NCBI GenBank assembly: GCA_018881555.1
Contig: JACAXG010000050.1
Location: 1,798,001-1,862,000, forward strand
DNA: 64,000 bases
Direction of reading: 5' to 3'
From: Amblyornis subalaris
Lineage: Eukaryota; Chordata; Aves; Passeriformes; Ptilonorhynchidae
Positions 16,096 to 28,579 of the stretch are shown piece after piece. The notes below the pieces were generated by a model. It was given only the letters and a program-made list of their open reading frames with translations. It did not search any database and was not told the DNA's origin. The stretch's first letter is position 1, and every line of letters begins with the position of its first letter. A program made the position numbers and the translations under genes.

Positions 16096-18687
16096 ATGGG
16101 TGCTAAACCGACCCGTGCCCAGAGAGACNTTTATCTCCAAGTTGTGAATGCCCTTGCGGGGAGTTCATTTGATTTTTTGAAAGGGAGGCTTAAGAGGTTT
16201 ATACGTTGGGTTTTTATTAATTTCCCCGATACTTCAGTTGATTCGGTTAAAACTCTTTCNTTTTGGGATAAAGTGGGAGAAAGGCTGACAGATTTAAGGG
16301 AACAAGGGGATACCTCAGTTCAGAAGATCTTTTCCCTTTTTCCTTTAATTTATGCTGCTATTTCGGTTTTGGGAAATAGGAGTCCGGGTAACCCTCAGTT
16401 GATATCTTCCTCCCTCCCCAATCCTTTACCTTTGTCCCAGCCACAGGCTGAACTGGGAGCTGGAGCCCACCAAGTAGTGCAGGGCTGCTACCGTCTCCCT
16501 GCCACCTCCCAGTCCACCCTGAACCCTTCTCTGGGCGAGAAGGCGCTGCTCGTCCAGGGCCCTTCCCTAACCCTCTCTCCCGATCCCCACACCCTAGTTT
16601 TGTCCACCCCATTAGGAACAATAGGCAAAGATGGCGCTGGCCGCGTGGCTGGCCCCGCCATGTTGTCTTCATTAGACGGGACTAATCCGCAAAATGGCAG
16701 TTTCGGGTCCCTGCCAATCACTCCCCAAGCGTCCGCCCTTTCTCCTCCCTCTGTGACAAGATGTGATGTAACCACGTCGGGCCCCTCCTCCGCGTCAATA
16801 ACGTGTGCGTCGGGCCCTTCCCATGTCATCGGGACACACCCCTCAGTCCAGGGTCCTCCCACTTCTGGTGTAGGCTCCGCCTCCGGTTACAGAGCTTCAG
16901 ATTCCCACGCTCTCGAGGCTGGGAGTGGGCGGGGGCCTGGCCGGAAGTCNGCCATCTTGGCGAGACCTACTCCAGCCATGGCCTTGCTGGAGGACTCGGA
17001 CTCCNATACAGAGGATTACTGGGGGAAGCTGCAAAGGGAAGCAACTGCAGACAGGGAGTGGGAACTTGCTAACCGAATCACGATAGCTCCGGTGACCTAT
17101 CGGAGGGGAGGATGCCCAACCTGAGTCCCCCTTCCATATGCACACTTTAAAGAATTGTGCAAGGTCGCCCGGAGCCATGGCAGAGAGTCTCCATATTTTA
17201 AAAATTTATTTAATGCCACATTGACCGCNCATGTGCTCACCCCCCATGACCTTCGTAATTTATTCTCGTGCCTCCTCTCTCCAGCGGAGTTTCTCCTCTG
17301 GGAGAGGAGCTAGAAAAGAGCCCTACAGGATCTCCTTATGAGATACCGTGGTGATGAAGCTACTGCCCACCTCACTATAGATCACCTCTGTGGGGAAGGC
17401 AATTAGGAGCGGCCCCAGGAGCAGGCCGAAGCCATACCTGAGGGCGTGCTCCAAGATATAAAGGGCGTGGCGGAAAGGGCTTTTCTCCTAACACCTACGG
17501 AGACTACGCCGACACAAGCCTTTTCCAATATAAAACAGGATCCAGAAGAGAATTTTATCCAATATATAAATAGGTTAAAGGACGCGATTGAAAAACAGGT
17601 AGGAAACCGAGAGGCCCAAAGAGCATTGATAACTGTAGTGGCAAAATCTAATGCCAATGACACTGGTAAAAAGATATTAGCCACTCTGCCTCTCGACCCA
17701 CCACCGACCCTAGATGCTATGCTGGAGGCCTGTGCCACCAAGGCCTCCCAGAGCATCCTTATCGCACAAGCAGTCACACGAGAAGTTTCAGAAGTCATGG
17801 CAGTAAACAATAAAAATTCCAGGTGTTTTCATTGTAGAGAACCAGGTCACTTTATTAAAGACTACCCTACACCAAAGGAAATAAAGATCGCCTTTGCAGA
17901 CCTAGTTCCCTACAAGGAGAGGAAAAGCCGTAAAGAGAGAAACCATAAGCGAAAGAAATCTGAGCGAAAGCCAGTCCCTCCTGTGCAGCCCAAAAGACTG
18001 TGCAAGGACGGGAAGGATAATGGGCAGAGGTCTAAGTGGTCGAAGCGCAAAAAGCGGAGACCAAAGCGCAAAAACAACAAAAACTCACAGCGGCATGTGG
18101 AGTGCTCGGCAACAAATTGCCCGGTCTGCCAATACCACCATCGACAACACTCAGGCAACGGCCGACAGAATGCGGGATGGCCCCATCTGGCGACGTCGAA
18201 AACCAAGTCGCCTGCCCAGCGCCCACCGCAACCCGTGCCGTCCACGTTGCTGCTACACAGCGCTCCTACAGCGCCTGTGCATATGGCGCTGCACTCAGCT
18301 GTAGCACCCACACCGCGCTCCAAGATCCCATGCAGTTCTGCTGCTGCATGCCATCAGCAACAGCCCATCGCCTACTCTACCCTGCCGCCGCCTTTTCGAC
18401 GGCCGCCACCGCCGTGTCAAGTGGCGACACCACCTCCCACTGTCGCAGCCCACACCCAGCTAACACTGACCCCATGCATCACCAACACTGCCACCCAGTC
18501 CATCATGCTGCATTGCCAACACGGCCAACCGGCGCCAGCCGATGACCGCGACCCACGCTGCTGGCTCAGAAACCGACCCCATCCGCAGCCCCTGTATGCT
18601 GGCGTTGCGCAGTACGCTCCACCACCCGCGCCGCCGCAGCCAAGGGTACCCACTGCCGCTCAGCTGGGGCGACCTGTCGTCCCATGA
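16096..18687 (+). pseudogene. gag: Endogenous retroviral gag, disrupted
   Basis: One continuous frame of 864 codons, interrupted by in-frame stops at 17122-17124 (TGA), 17311-17313 (TAG) and 17404-17406 (TAG). It begins MGAKPT, giving an N-terminal myristoylation-type Gly after Met, followed by a matrix-like domain up to about 16380. A long Pro/Ser/Gly-rich linker runs to about 17000, then capsid. A major homology region is visible as QDPEENFIQYINRL (about 17547-17588). The nucleocapsid motif CFHCREPGHF starts at about 17821, but its fourth ligand position is Tyr, so the CCHC knuckle is incomplete. A very basic stretch follows (about 17911-18090) and then a Pro/His/Ala-rich tail to 18687. That tail makes the frame longer than most retroviral gag. 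It contains a PTAP tetrapeptide (18265-18276). No frameshift is needed anywhere. Confidence 0.9.
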
Positions 18688-19384
18688 TCAGAGTCGTGGA
18701 AAGATAAGTCGTTCCCGTTTGGTAACTTTTTAAGTTTTAATCCTATTCCTAAATTTCTTTGTTGGATATTTTGTCCCCTGCTTCGTCGTTCCCCTTTTCT
18801 AAGTTTCCTTAGTCCCCTATGTGTTGTCCTCCTCATAACCCCTTTTCATATCAAAAGAAGCAGGGTAGGGGAAGAATCAGCTGCAACAAGTTCGGTGGCT
18901 GGTGTCTCTACCCCATACCTGCTACCTCTTGAGTCCTAGGCTACTGCCAGAGTCCAAGAAGCCTCATCACAGGGTGCATTGAAGAACACCCCTAACACCT
19001 TTACCCATTAACAGTTTTGCCATGTAAACATCTGGCATGCACCACCTCCAGGCTGTTTAAAACCAAAAACCATGCCCCTGAACCCTCTAATCTCTTCCTC
19101 ATGTGTTTTCCTACCCCATAATCCCTTTACTTATTCTACACCCAATACCTACTTTTTTTAAAGAGGGGGGATCGAGTGGGGAACGGAGAGTTAAGAAAGA
19201 ACTGTTTTTTCTTTTATACCCCTAAAGATAATCTNGTAGTCGCTAAGTTTCTCTTAAGTCTCTGTTTTTTCTTTCAATTTTTAATGATGTTAATTTATGA
19301 GCCCCACAGAAAAGCCTGTCCCAACCCTCACACACTGCCAATGCCAAGAGAGGTCTCCGCTTCCTTCTGGTCTGCCTGATCTGC
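18688..19384 (+). other. Provirus internal region without recognisable coding (pol absent)
   Basis: Between the end of the gag frame and the env remnant is pyrimidine-rich, stop-filled sequence. I see no aspartic protease, reverse transcriptase, RNase H or integrase motif in any frame, and no env surface domain. It contains an isolated purine run at 19160-19171 preceded by a T run. It is either decayed env or leader sequence left after a deletion, or unrelated sequence acquired by template switching. Confidence 0.6.
19160..19171 (+). other. Internal polypurine tract
   Basis: AAAGAGGGGGGA directly after a run of seven T (19153-19159). T-run plus G-rich purine tract is the form of retroviral plus-strand primer sites. 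This one is over 500 bases from the 3' LTR, so it is not the regular tract. Confidence 0.45.
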
Positions 19385-19771
19385 TAGCCCACCATAACAT
19401 CCAGTGTCATCGCGTGGACTGTCCTGCAGCCAAAGAACTTGTCATCACACAGCCAAGATATCCACGTGGAAGTCCAGCAAATGAGAGACCAGATAAAAGA
19501 ACTAAGAACCGAAAGAAACATTGACTAAATCATTAGACTATTGGAATGGTGGAGATTGAGAAGCTGAATGGCTTCACTAATTAAGATCGAACTGTGGGTA
19601 GTTCTAATTATTTTTAATATTTTATATATTTTCGGTTGCCTTAAGAGGCTGCTTTGTAAGATCATCAGATGCCTCTTTAAAAACAAAGAAGGAGGAGATG
19701 TTGCGGTGGTTCAAGCCCCGTCAGGAAGAGGGCCGGCCCGACCACAGTGGTGGGCGGTTTCTAGAGTCTGA
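19385..19771 (+). pseudogene. env: Endogenous retroviral env, transmembrane subunit remnant
   Basis: In one frame (codons in phase with 19451) a short heptad-like segment reads DIHVEVQQMRDQIKEL. It is followed by a Trp-containing stretch (LLEWW), then a hydrophobic membrane anchor (LWVVLIIFNILYIFGCL, about 19592-19642) and a short Cys/Lys-rich cytoplasmic tail running into the LTR. The order of helix, Trp patch, anchor and basic Cys tail is that of the C-terminal end of a retroviral transmembrane protein. In-frame stops occur at 19385 (TAG), 19526 (TAA) and 19565 (TGA), and the surface subunit, fusion peptide and most of the ectodomain are missing. It is non-functional. Confidence 0.72.
19685..19698 (+). 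other. 3' polypurine tract
   Basis: AAAGAAGGAGGAGA immediately before the TG of the 3' LTR. This is the expected plus-strand primer position, and it also codes for the end of the env tail. Confidence 0.85.
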
Positions 19772-20212
19772 ACCACCCACATCTCCTCCCACTGAGGGAC
19801 TGATTGATGGCTATCTGTGTATGGCTAAGGTTCCAGATTTTTCGTTTGAATTGTACCCCCCANNNNNNNNNNNNNNNNNNNNNNNNNNNNNNNNNNNNNN
19901 NNNNNNNNNNNNNNNNNNNNNNNNNNNNNNNNNNNNNNNNNNNNNNNNNNNNNNNNNNNNNNNNNNNNNNNNNNNNNNNNNNNNNNNCCTTTGGTCCCTG
20001 ACCCCTTGACAATAAACTACTCTGTCGAGACCATACCAAGGACCCGTCGCCTTCTTTGCTGCTTCCCGCCGCCTCAGAGAACGGTGCTAGAGTGTTCACG
20101 GCGCCTGCTATCCTGGGCCATGAGAGCTGCCAAAGCCGTCGGTAAAAGTGCTCCTGCCCGGGGCGCTTCTAGAAGGCTGCGGCATACTAACACCGAAAAC
20201 ACCGCTGCGGCA
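19699..20212 (+). repeat. 3' LTR of ERVK-like provirus (contains assembly gap)
   Basis: Begins TGTTGCGG and ends GCGGCA, matching the 5' LTR base for base apart from substitutions. The 125-N gap (19863-19987) stands where the 5' copy has 149 bases (15415-15563), which explains the apparent length of 514. The polyadenylation signal is at 20011-20016. Confidence 0.95.
19863..19987. other. Assembly gap (125 N)
   Basis: A run of N inside the 3' LTR. The identical flanks in the 5' LTR are 149 bases apart, so the gap is probably undersized by about 24 bases. Confidence 0.98.
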
Positions 20213-20218
20213 GGCAGG
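20213..20218 (+). repeat. Target site duplication, right copy (GGCAGG)
   Basis: Identical to 15245-15250 across the provirus. Confidence 0.9.
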
Positions 20219-23200
20219 GATGTAAAACAGCACTGCAGGCTCCCCACTGCCCAGGTGCGGGCTATATAGTTGGAGGGAGATGCCGGTTTTGTTCTCCTCA
20301 CCCATAAATAATATGGCCTCTCTCCTGAGGCATCTGGTAGGTGAGGTGATATTAGACAAGTGTGGCACAGCTCACTGAGGCACTTTTCAAACGAAGGCCA
20401 GCTATACTACCTGGAAGCTTGCGGGATGGCTGAGCATTATCTACTGATTGAAACCACAGTACAGAAGTTGGATGAGACCAACAAACCCCTTTAGTCCAGA
20501 GATAATTACAACTTCATTTAATCTGCATTTACAGAAATTGTCAGTGAAGTTAATTGGCCGTTTGTGTCAGTGTCAGCACACGTATGATACAGACTTCTGT
20601 CACAAGCTCCCTCCTGCTATTCTCCTTTTCCCCACTCTCACATGAAATATGGCAACTGGTACAATCAGTGGTCTTTGGTGGAGGGCAGAGGGAAGAAACT
20701 GACTGACATACTGAACACACTGACTTCTCCTAGTACTGGTTCTCCAAGCTGGGCTGGAGCCGTACCAGCAAGGCTCTGGGGATGAAGCAGCCCTATTTTA
20801 GATGAACTAAGAATGTCAGCCCCCAAAAGTTATCAAATGCGCTTCTATCTTTAAGAAGCATAAAAGGCACCTCAGTGTAAAGAAAGAATGTGATACAATT
20901 TTGAAGTCCTCTCTTTCCCTGGACTTTCTGACTCCTGAGGACAAATAGGGCCTTATCTACAATCCAGAAAGGGATCCATTTGTAATCTGCACCTGCTTTA
21001 CATTCCAATGCTTGGCACAAGGCAATGAAAGCTTGTCTAGTGTTACTGTGAACAGCCTTCATTCCAACAGAGATGAAACATAAATATTCAGAAATAAATT
21101 TGTAAGAAAATGATGAGGCGTTTTAGAGCTTTGATACATCTGACTAAATAGGAAAACAGTTTCAACTGCATACCCACATTAGCACATAAATAACACATAT
21201 TTTATTGTTAAACAAGGGGACCACAGTAGTGAGACTGAAAGCTACAAACGGCTCTAACGTGGCAAAGAACCAAGTCACCTACTGACTTGGCAAGGCTTTT
21301 GTTCGTTTATTTGTTTCTCAAGAACAAACAAACAGGACATACAATTAACAACACAGCAATGACATGGGGCTGCCTCCCTTGGGATGCTGACCTTTCTACT
21401 CCTCACTCCTTTGTGGTTCATCTTTAGGGTTTAGTTTTGTTAAGGGTATGAAACACAAGTTTCCATTTCCTGGTACAGTAATTTAAAAGAGGAGAACCTG
21501 GAAAACAGAATCCTCAAATCAATCTTTAAAATGAGAATCTTTAAATCAACACCGGTTATGTTAGTCATAAACACATGACAGCTATGAAAGCTTTTCTAAA
21601 AACGTGGTCTTTTCCTAAAAAAGGAAAACAATAACTAATGATATATGCACTTTAGATATTATTTGTAGGGGCTTGTTCTTATGCTGTGGGCAGAGCTGAC
21701 TTGAAAGGAAAGGACTACTTAAAAGCCTAGAACACTCCAGACATTCTGCCGTTATTTTTAGATTCTCTCATTGCTTCGATTCTAACTTGTTTTTGTTTTG
21801 TTTACAAAACGATCACATTATTCCATTAAAAACTGCCTAGTAACAAACTTGGCTGTGAGACTGAAAAATAAATAAACAAATTAATTAAAAAACCAAACAG
21901 AACCAGAAGAACCATTGCNTAAGGACTTTAAATTCAAACCAGAAATGTTTATTTCAGGGACTTCTATTTTCAATTACTTTCTGAGGTTATAAGGCAGTGG
22001 GCTACCTAACAGAATGCTTTTGATACATGGAAAACTGTCTTTCCTTCATGGCCTATGTAAAATGAGTGGGGAAATTTTAAGTTGAGATTCCAGATACACA
22101 GAGTACAAATCACACAAATGGCACTGAAAGTCAAACCATTTGGGAAAGAAAGGGCTTGAAAACAGAATCATCTTTGCATGTCTCAAAAGCTGGTCATTTC
22201 AGATTAGTAGAGATGTCCTTTGGCAAAAATGTCTGGGTGAACACAGCCCCTATCTCTAGACATATCTGATACTTTTCATTGTTTGTTTTTCCCTCCTGTC
22301 AATTACAGCCCAAAATCTTTCACCCCTGTTAATCCCAGTTTCATTCTTGTCCACAAAAAAAAAAGACAAGCTGATTTTTGTTCTAACAAGAAGTTTCATT
22401 TCTGCAGATGATCTTCTTGCAGGCAACCAGTTTCACAGCTTCTGTTAAAGGCAACCAGGACAGAAATCAGGAGCAAGGGCAAAAATCTTGAGAATGACCT
22501 CCAATGATTGAATAGAGATCCCCCACTGAAGTTAGAAGGAGGAAAGTTCAAATCCTACCAGAACAGCAGAGAGAGGCAACTGGCTCAAAGCACAAAGATG
22601 GCTTAGGAAAATAATTTTAGAGAAAAGGTGCCAAGTCATTCCATTAGGGAGGAAATACTGACTCATGTTCAGTCCTCACAGATATACACAGCTTTCAGTA
22701 AATTCAACACAAGCATAAGCCATTATAAGAAGATTTAAGAGAGAAATTCACCATCCTTCTGAGATTTGACCACAGTAAATGAGAGTTTTGAGGGTTTTAT
22801 GCTATAGGTACCTTGGGCAAAAGCCTTAAGAAGGGGAAAGTTCAAGCTATAAATGCTAATGAGAGAAAGATCAAGACATCTTTCAGCTGGCTAAACAAGC
22901 AGTGCAGGAGAGTCAGGATTCTTTTTTCTCCATTCTTTGCGCATTTTTGATATATCAGAATAGAGTATAAGGCAACATCAGTTCCCTCTGCTTCAATCTA
23001 ACTAAAGATGGGCATATTTTTTTGAATACAAACAACAAAATCCTTCTCCACCACCAAATATGTTAAACATGTCATAAAATGACATAGCATTCCTTTTTTT
23101 CATTGAGGAAGGAGGAGCTAACTGTCTGCTGCAGTTAGCAGGAAATTCCATTGACAATCAAATAAATAAATCAACCAATGGTCTCAAAAGCCTATGATTC

Positions 23201-23964
23201 AATTATATGAGTTACAAAGAGCTTGAATTTGACAGTCAAATGTGTTCTTCTCTAAGATTTATGTGTGAACNTCCAATTAGAGAAATGAAGTGACATAAAC
23301 TACTCAGTGAAAATGAAGATATCTGGAAGGAAAAATTAATTAATTCAGTAAGGCATAACACAAAGACCNTCTGGTGCCCATAAAAACAACAGAAGCTAAA
23401 CAGCTCAGAAGCAAAAAAGGAGGGAGGAAAGCTGCCTTACTGTTTATGGATCTGACAAAAGCTGCAAGCTCTGGGCTGTGAGTTTGAAAATACAGAGATA
23501 GAAGTGTTTGAAGGAAGCAGGCAGCTTGGACTTAGCCAGACTCTCATCTAGAATGCATCAACAAGGGCTAGAAAAGCCTGGGAAACTCTGCTTGAGAATC
23601 AGCAACTTCCCTCTAAATGACCTAAAAGCCCTTTTCTGTGCATTTTGTAACAAGGTGATTTTTGCCTGGGATCACTTGTGCTTCAAAAGCTCAGTGACAA
23701 AGGGCTAGATTTATAAAAAAATTAAAGAAAAAAAAGAAAAAAGAGAGATTATACAGTAAGATTGTTGAAGNCTATGACAGCAGATTTGGAAGATTTAAAA
23801 CACAAGTTAAAGATTTTCTGCAGACAGAACATAGCATCACAAGATCAGTGATACATCTGCTATTAAGGAAATTACCACGTAAATCAGGGTATTTCGGTAC
23901 TTCAATGAAAGAATTTAAATATTAAATTACACTGGGGAGCTATGTCACAATGACAGGTACTTAC
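20219..23964 (-). other. SASH1: SASH1 19.2-kb intron, right part
   Basis: AT-rich intronic sequence between the provirus and the 102-bp exon. The ORFs are short and without family resemblance. No repeat was recognised with confidence. Confidence 0.75.
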
Positions 23965-24066
23965 ATTACAATTGGAAGACCCATCAAGTGTCGAGTAAGA
24001 ACCATCAGGCCATTCTGTAGTATCTACAGTGCTCGATTGCCTGTGCTGAGCTTCATACTCTTTCAG
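23965..24066 (-). CDS. SASH1: SASH1 coding exon, 102 bp
   Basis: Read from 24066 down to 23965. The acceptor is TTTCAG, with AG at 24068-24067, and the donor is GTAAGT from 23964. Its 34 codons begin and end in phase 0: LKEYEAQHRQSSTVDTTEWP, then DGSYSTLDGSSNCN. This is the SASH1 segment that follows the EEALAR helix; LKEYEAQHRQ is unchanged from the mammalian protein, and only the next few residues vary. Being a multiple of three with phase 0 at both ends, the exon could be skipped without a frameshift, though I have no evidence that it is. Confidence 0.97.
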
Positions 24067-27115
<3,049 letters not shown>

Positions 27116-27202
27116 CTTTTGAAGTCTGCCTCATTAGTCCTTTCTGGTTCTTTCGGAAATTCTGCCAAAAAAACTTATTTTTCTTCTTCCAGTCTGCTTT
27201 CC
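27116..27202 (-). CDS. SASH1: SASH1 coding exon, 87 bp (basic aromatic segment)
   Basis: Read from 27202 down to 27116. The acceptor is CCTTTTAG and the donor is GTAAAG from 27115. Two bases complete a Gly codon, then [19 protein letters not shown] and KGLMRQTSK, plus one base of a split Gly. Human SASH1 has the near-identical segment at the same place. It is rich in Lys, Trp and Phe, so membrane, nucleic acid or 14-3-3-type contacts are conceivable (inference). The exon starts and ends in the same phase and has 29 codons, so its loss would keep the frame. It is too short to appear as a separate long ORF on the minus strand. Confidence 0.95.
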
Positions 27203-28538
27203 CTAAAAGGAAAGTGGAGCGGGAGGATGAGGGGAAAGGGAAAAAGAATTTTAGAAAGAAACATTAGTTAGTAAATTCTAGAGAAGCTTTCAAGCATTAC
27301 ATTGTATTTTTAAATCAGAAACAAGAATAAAAAACCCTCAAATTTTCTGGTTTTCTTGATTTATTCTGTACTAGAACTATGCTGATGTAGCTATTTCAGG
27401 GAAATGCACATTCTTTTATAATTGCCAATGCTATGGAGGACTGAGATAAGCCAGTAACTTACATATTTTGAATTATAAACATAAAATATTTTACATTAAT
27501 TTTGATGTCTGTTGAGTTTTAATGTCAAGTCTGGAAGTGTTTTTGAAGTATTTTGTTTATTTATTCTCTTTAACTGAATCACAATTATGTNGCCTAAGCC
27601 ACAACTCAGATAAGTGATTTTCTAGTATTTATGTGCATATCTATAGAGAAAAGAAATATTTTACATATATACACACACACATGCACACACATACACACAC
27701 ACACACACACATTTTACTACTTGGCATGAAATCCTCAGCTACATCTGACTCTTGATCTCTGTATGTCTGGACTGTACATGGCTGGGTCTCTGTGCCCACT
27801 AGTATCAGATCTCCATATGGATTGATGACCTAAAAGTAAATAATTTGCTCAAAAAAGAGCAAATCTAGCTCAAGGTAGGGCATATATAACTGTGTTCTGT
27901 TGAATTAACCAGGGCACATGCTATAAAGTTTATGCCACCTGCAAACGAACATACTGTGCCAGATCTGGCAGAAATGCTACTGATAAAGAGCTAAGAGTAT
28001 TTAAGATCTCGCCCTAGATGACCTAGAGCTGGGTTCGTCGAGTCTCTGAAATACTGCTTAAGTTTAGACTGTGTGGACATGTCTCTAGAATACCATTAAC
28101 AAGAAATAAACAAGAAAAACCTCCCCATTTTATTTTTCTTTTCCAAAGAGCAAAAAAATTTCATAAACACATAAAGAGACTCTGGCATGACATGAACAAA
28201 AATAACAAAGAANCCCAGTTATTTACTGGTGGCGGTAATTTTTGGAATACAAAAGGACAGGCTAGCAGTGATCTAACATGCAAACATTTTAAATTCAATA
28301 TAACAGGCCAAAAGATGCATATTTATCACACGACAATGCTGGTTGGGCAGTTTCAGTGATCACTGAGACACTCAGCATCAAACTGAAAGCTGCTGAGACC
28401 CGCCCTCCACACACACACAAATGCTGCTGACTTCTGCCAGCATTGTGTTTACTCAGCTCTTCACATCCCAGCACAAGCAAAACCCAAAGGCTGTTTAAGA
28501 ATTCCAAAGAAGTATCAAATAAAATGAAATATACTGAC
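27203..28538 (-). other. SASH1: SASH1 intron, 1.3 kb
   Basis: Intron between the 41-bp and 87-bp exons. It contains the CA microsatellite listed separately. No gene seen. Confidence 0.8.
27669..27711. repeat. (CA)n microsatellite
   Basis: Interrupted dinucleotide repeat of AC/CA units with two ATGC/AT interruptions. It is likely polymorphic. Confidence 0.95.
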
Positions 28539-28579
28539 CTACAGAGCCTTCTTCCGAACTTGATTTATGAATGGAGAGC
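28539..28579 (-). CDS. SASH1: SASH1 coding micro-exon, 41 bp
   Basis: Read from 28579 down to 28539. The acceptor is TCCTAG, with AG at 28581-28580, and the donor is GTCAG from 28538. The first base completes the Lys codon begun by the 50-bp exon (AA|G). The frame then reads LSIHKSSSEEGSV, and the last base begins a Gly codon. The matching human segment has the same Leu-His-Lys-Ser and Ser-Glu pattern, with several substitutions. The Ser/Glu composition looks like a phosphorylation cluster (inference). Confidence 0.92.

Larger units (their letters stand above)
15251..20212 (+). mobile_element. Internally deleted endogenous retrovirus, class II (ERVK-like), antisense to SASH1
   Basis: A two-LTR provirus of about 4.96 kb (about 4.99 kb allowing for the gap) with TG...CA LTR ends, a 6-bp target duplication, a tRNA-Lys-type primer site, a gag frame with betaretrovirus-like capsid features, a short env anchor remnant and a 3' polypurine tract. 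No protease, reverse transcriptase or integrase motif is present: the sequence passes from a gag-like frame straight into a non-coding stretch and the env tail. The class call rests on the Lys primer site, 6-bp duplication and gag layout. The copy cannot make its own polymerase and its gag is broken by stops, so it is a fossil. It sits in the SASH1 intron in the opposite orientation, the orientation usually tolerated inside genes. Confidence 0.93.

Noticed and set aside
18036..18545. Overlapping plus-strand frame inside the gag tail, considered as a displaced dUTPase or protease frame
   Set aside because: A few Ala/Ser-rich residues faintly recall the start of a dUTPase, but no catalytic Asp motif of protease or dUTPase is visible. 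I therefore do not call it.
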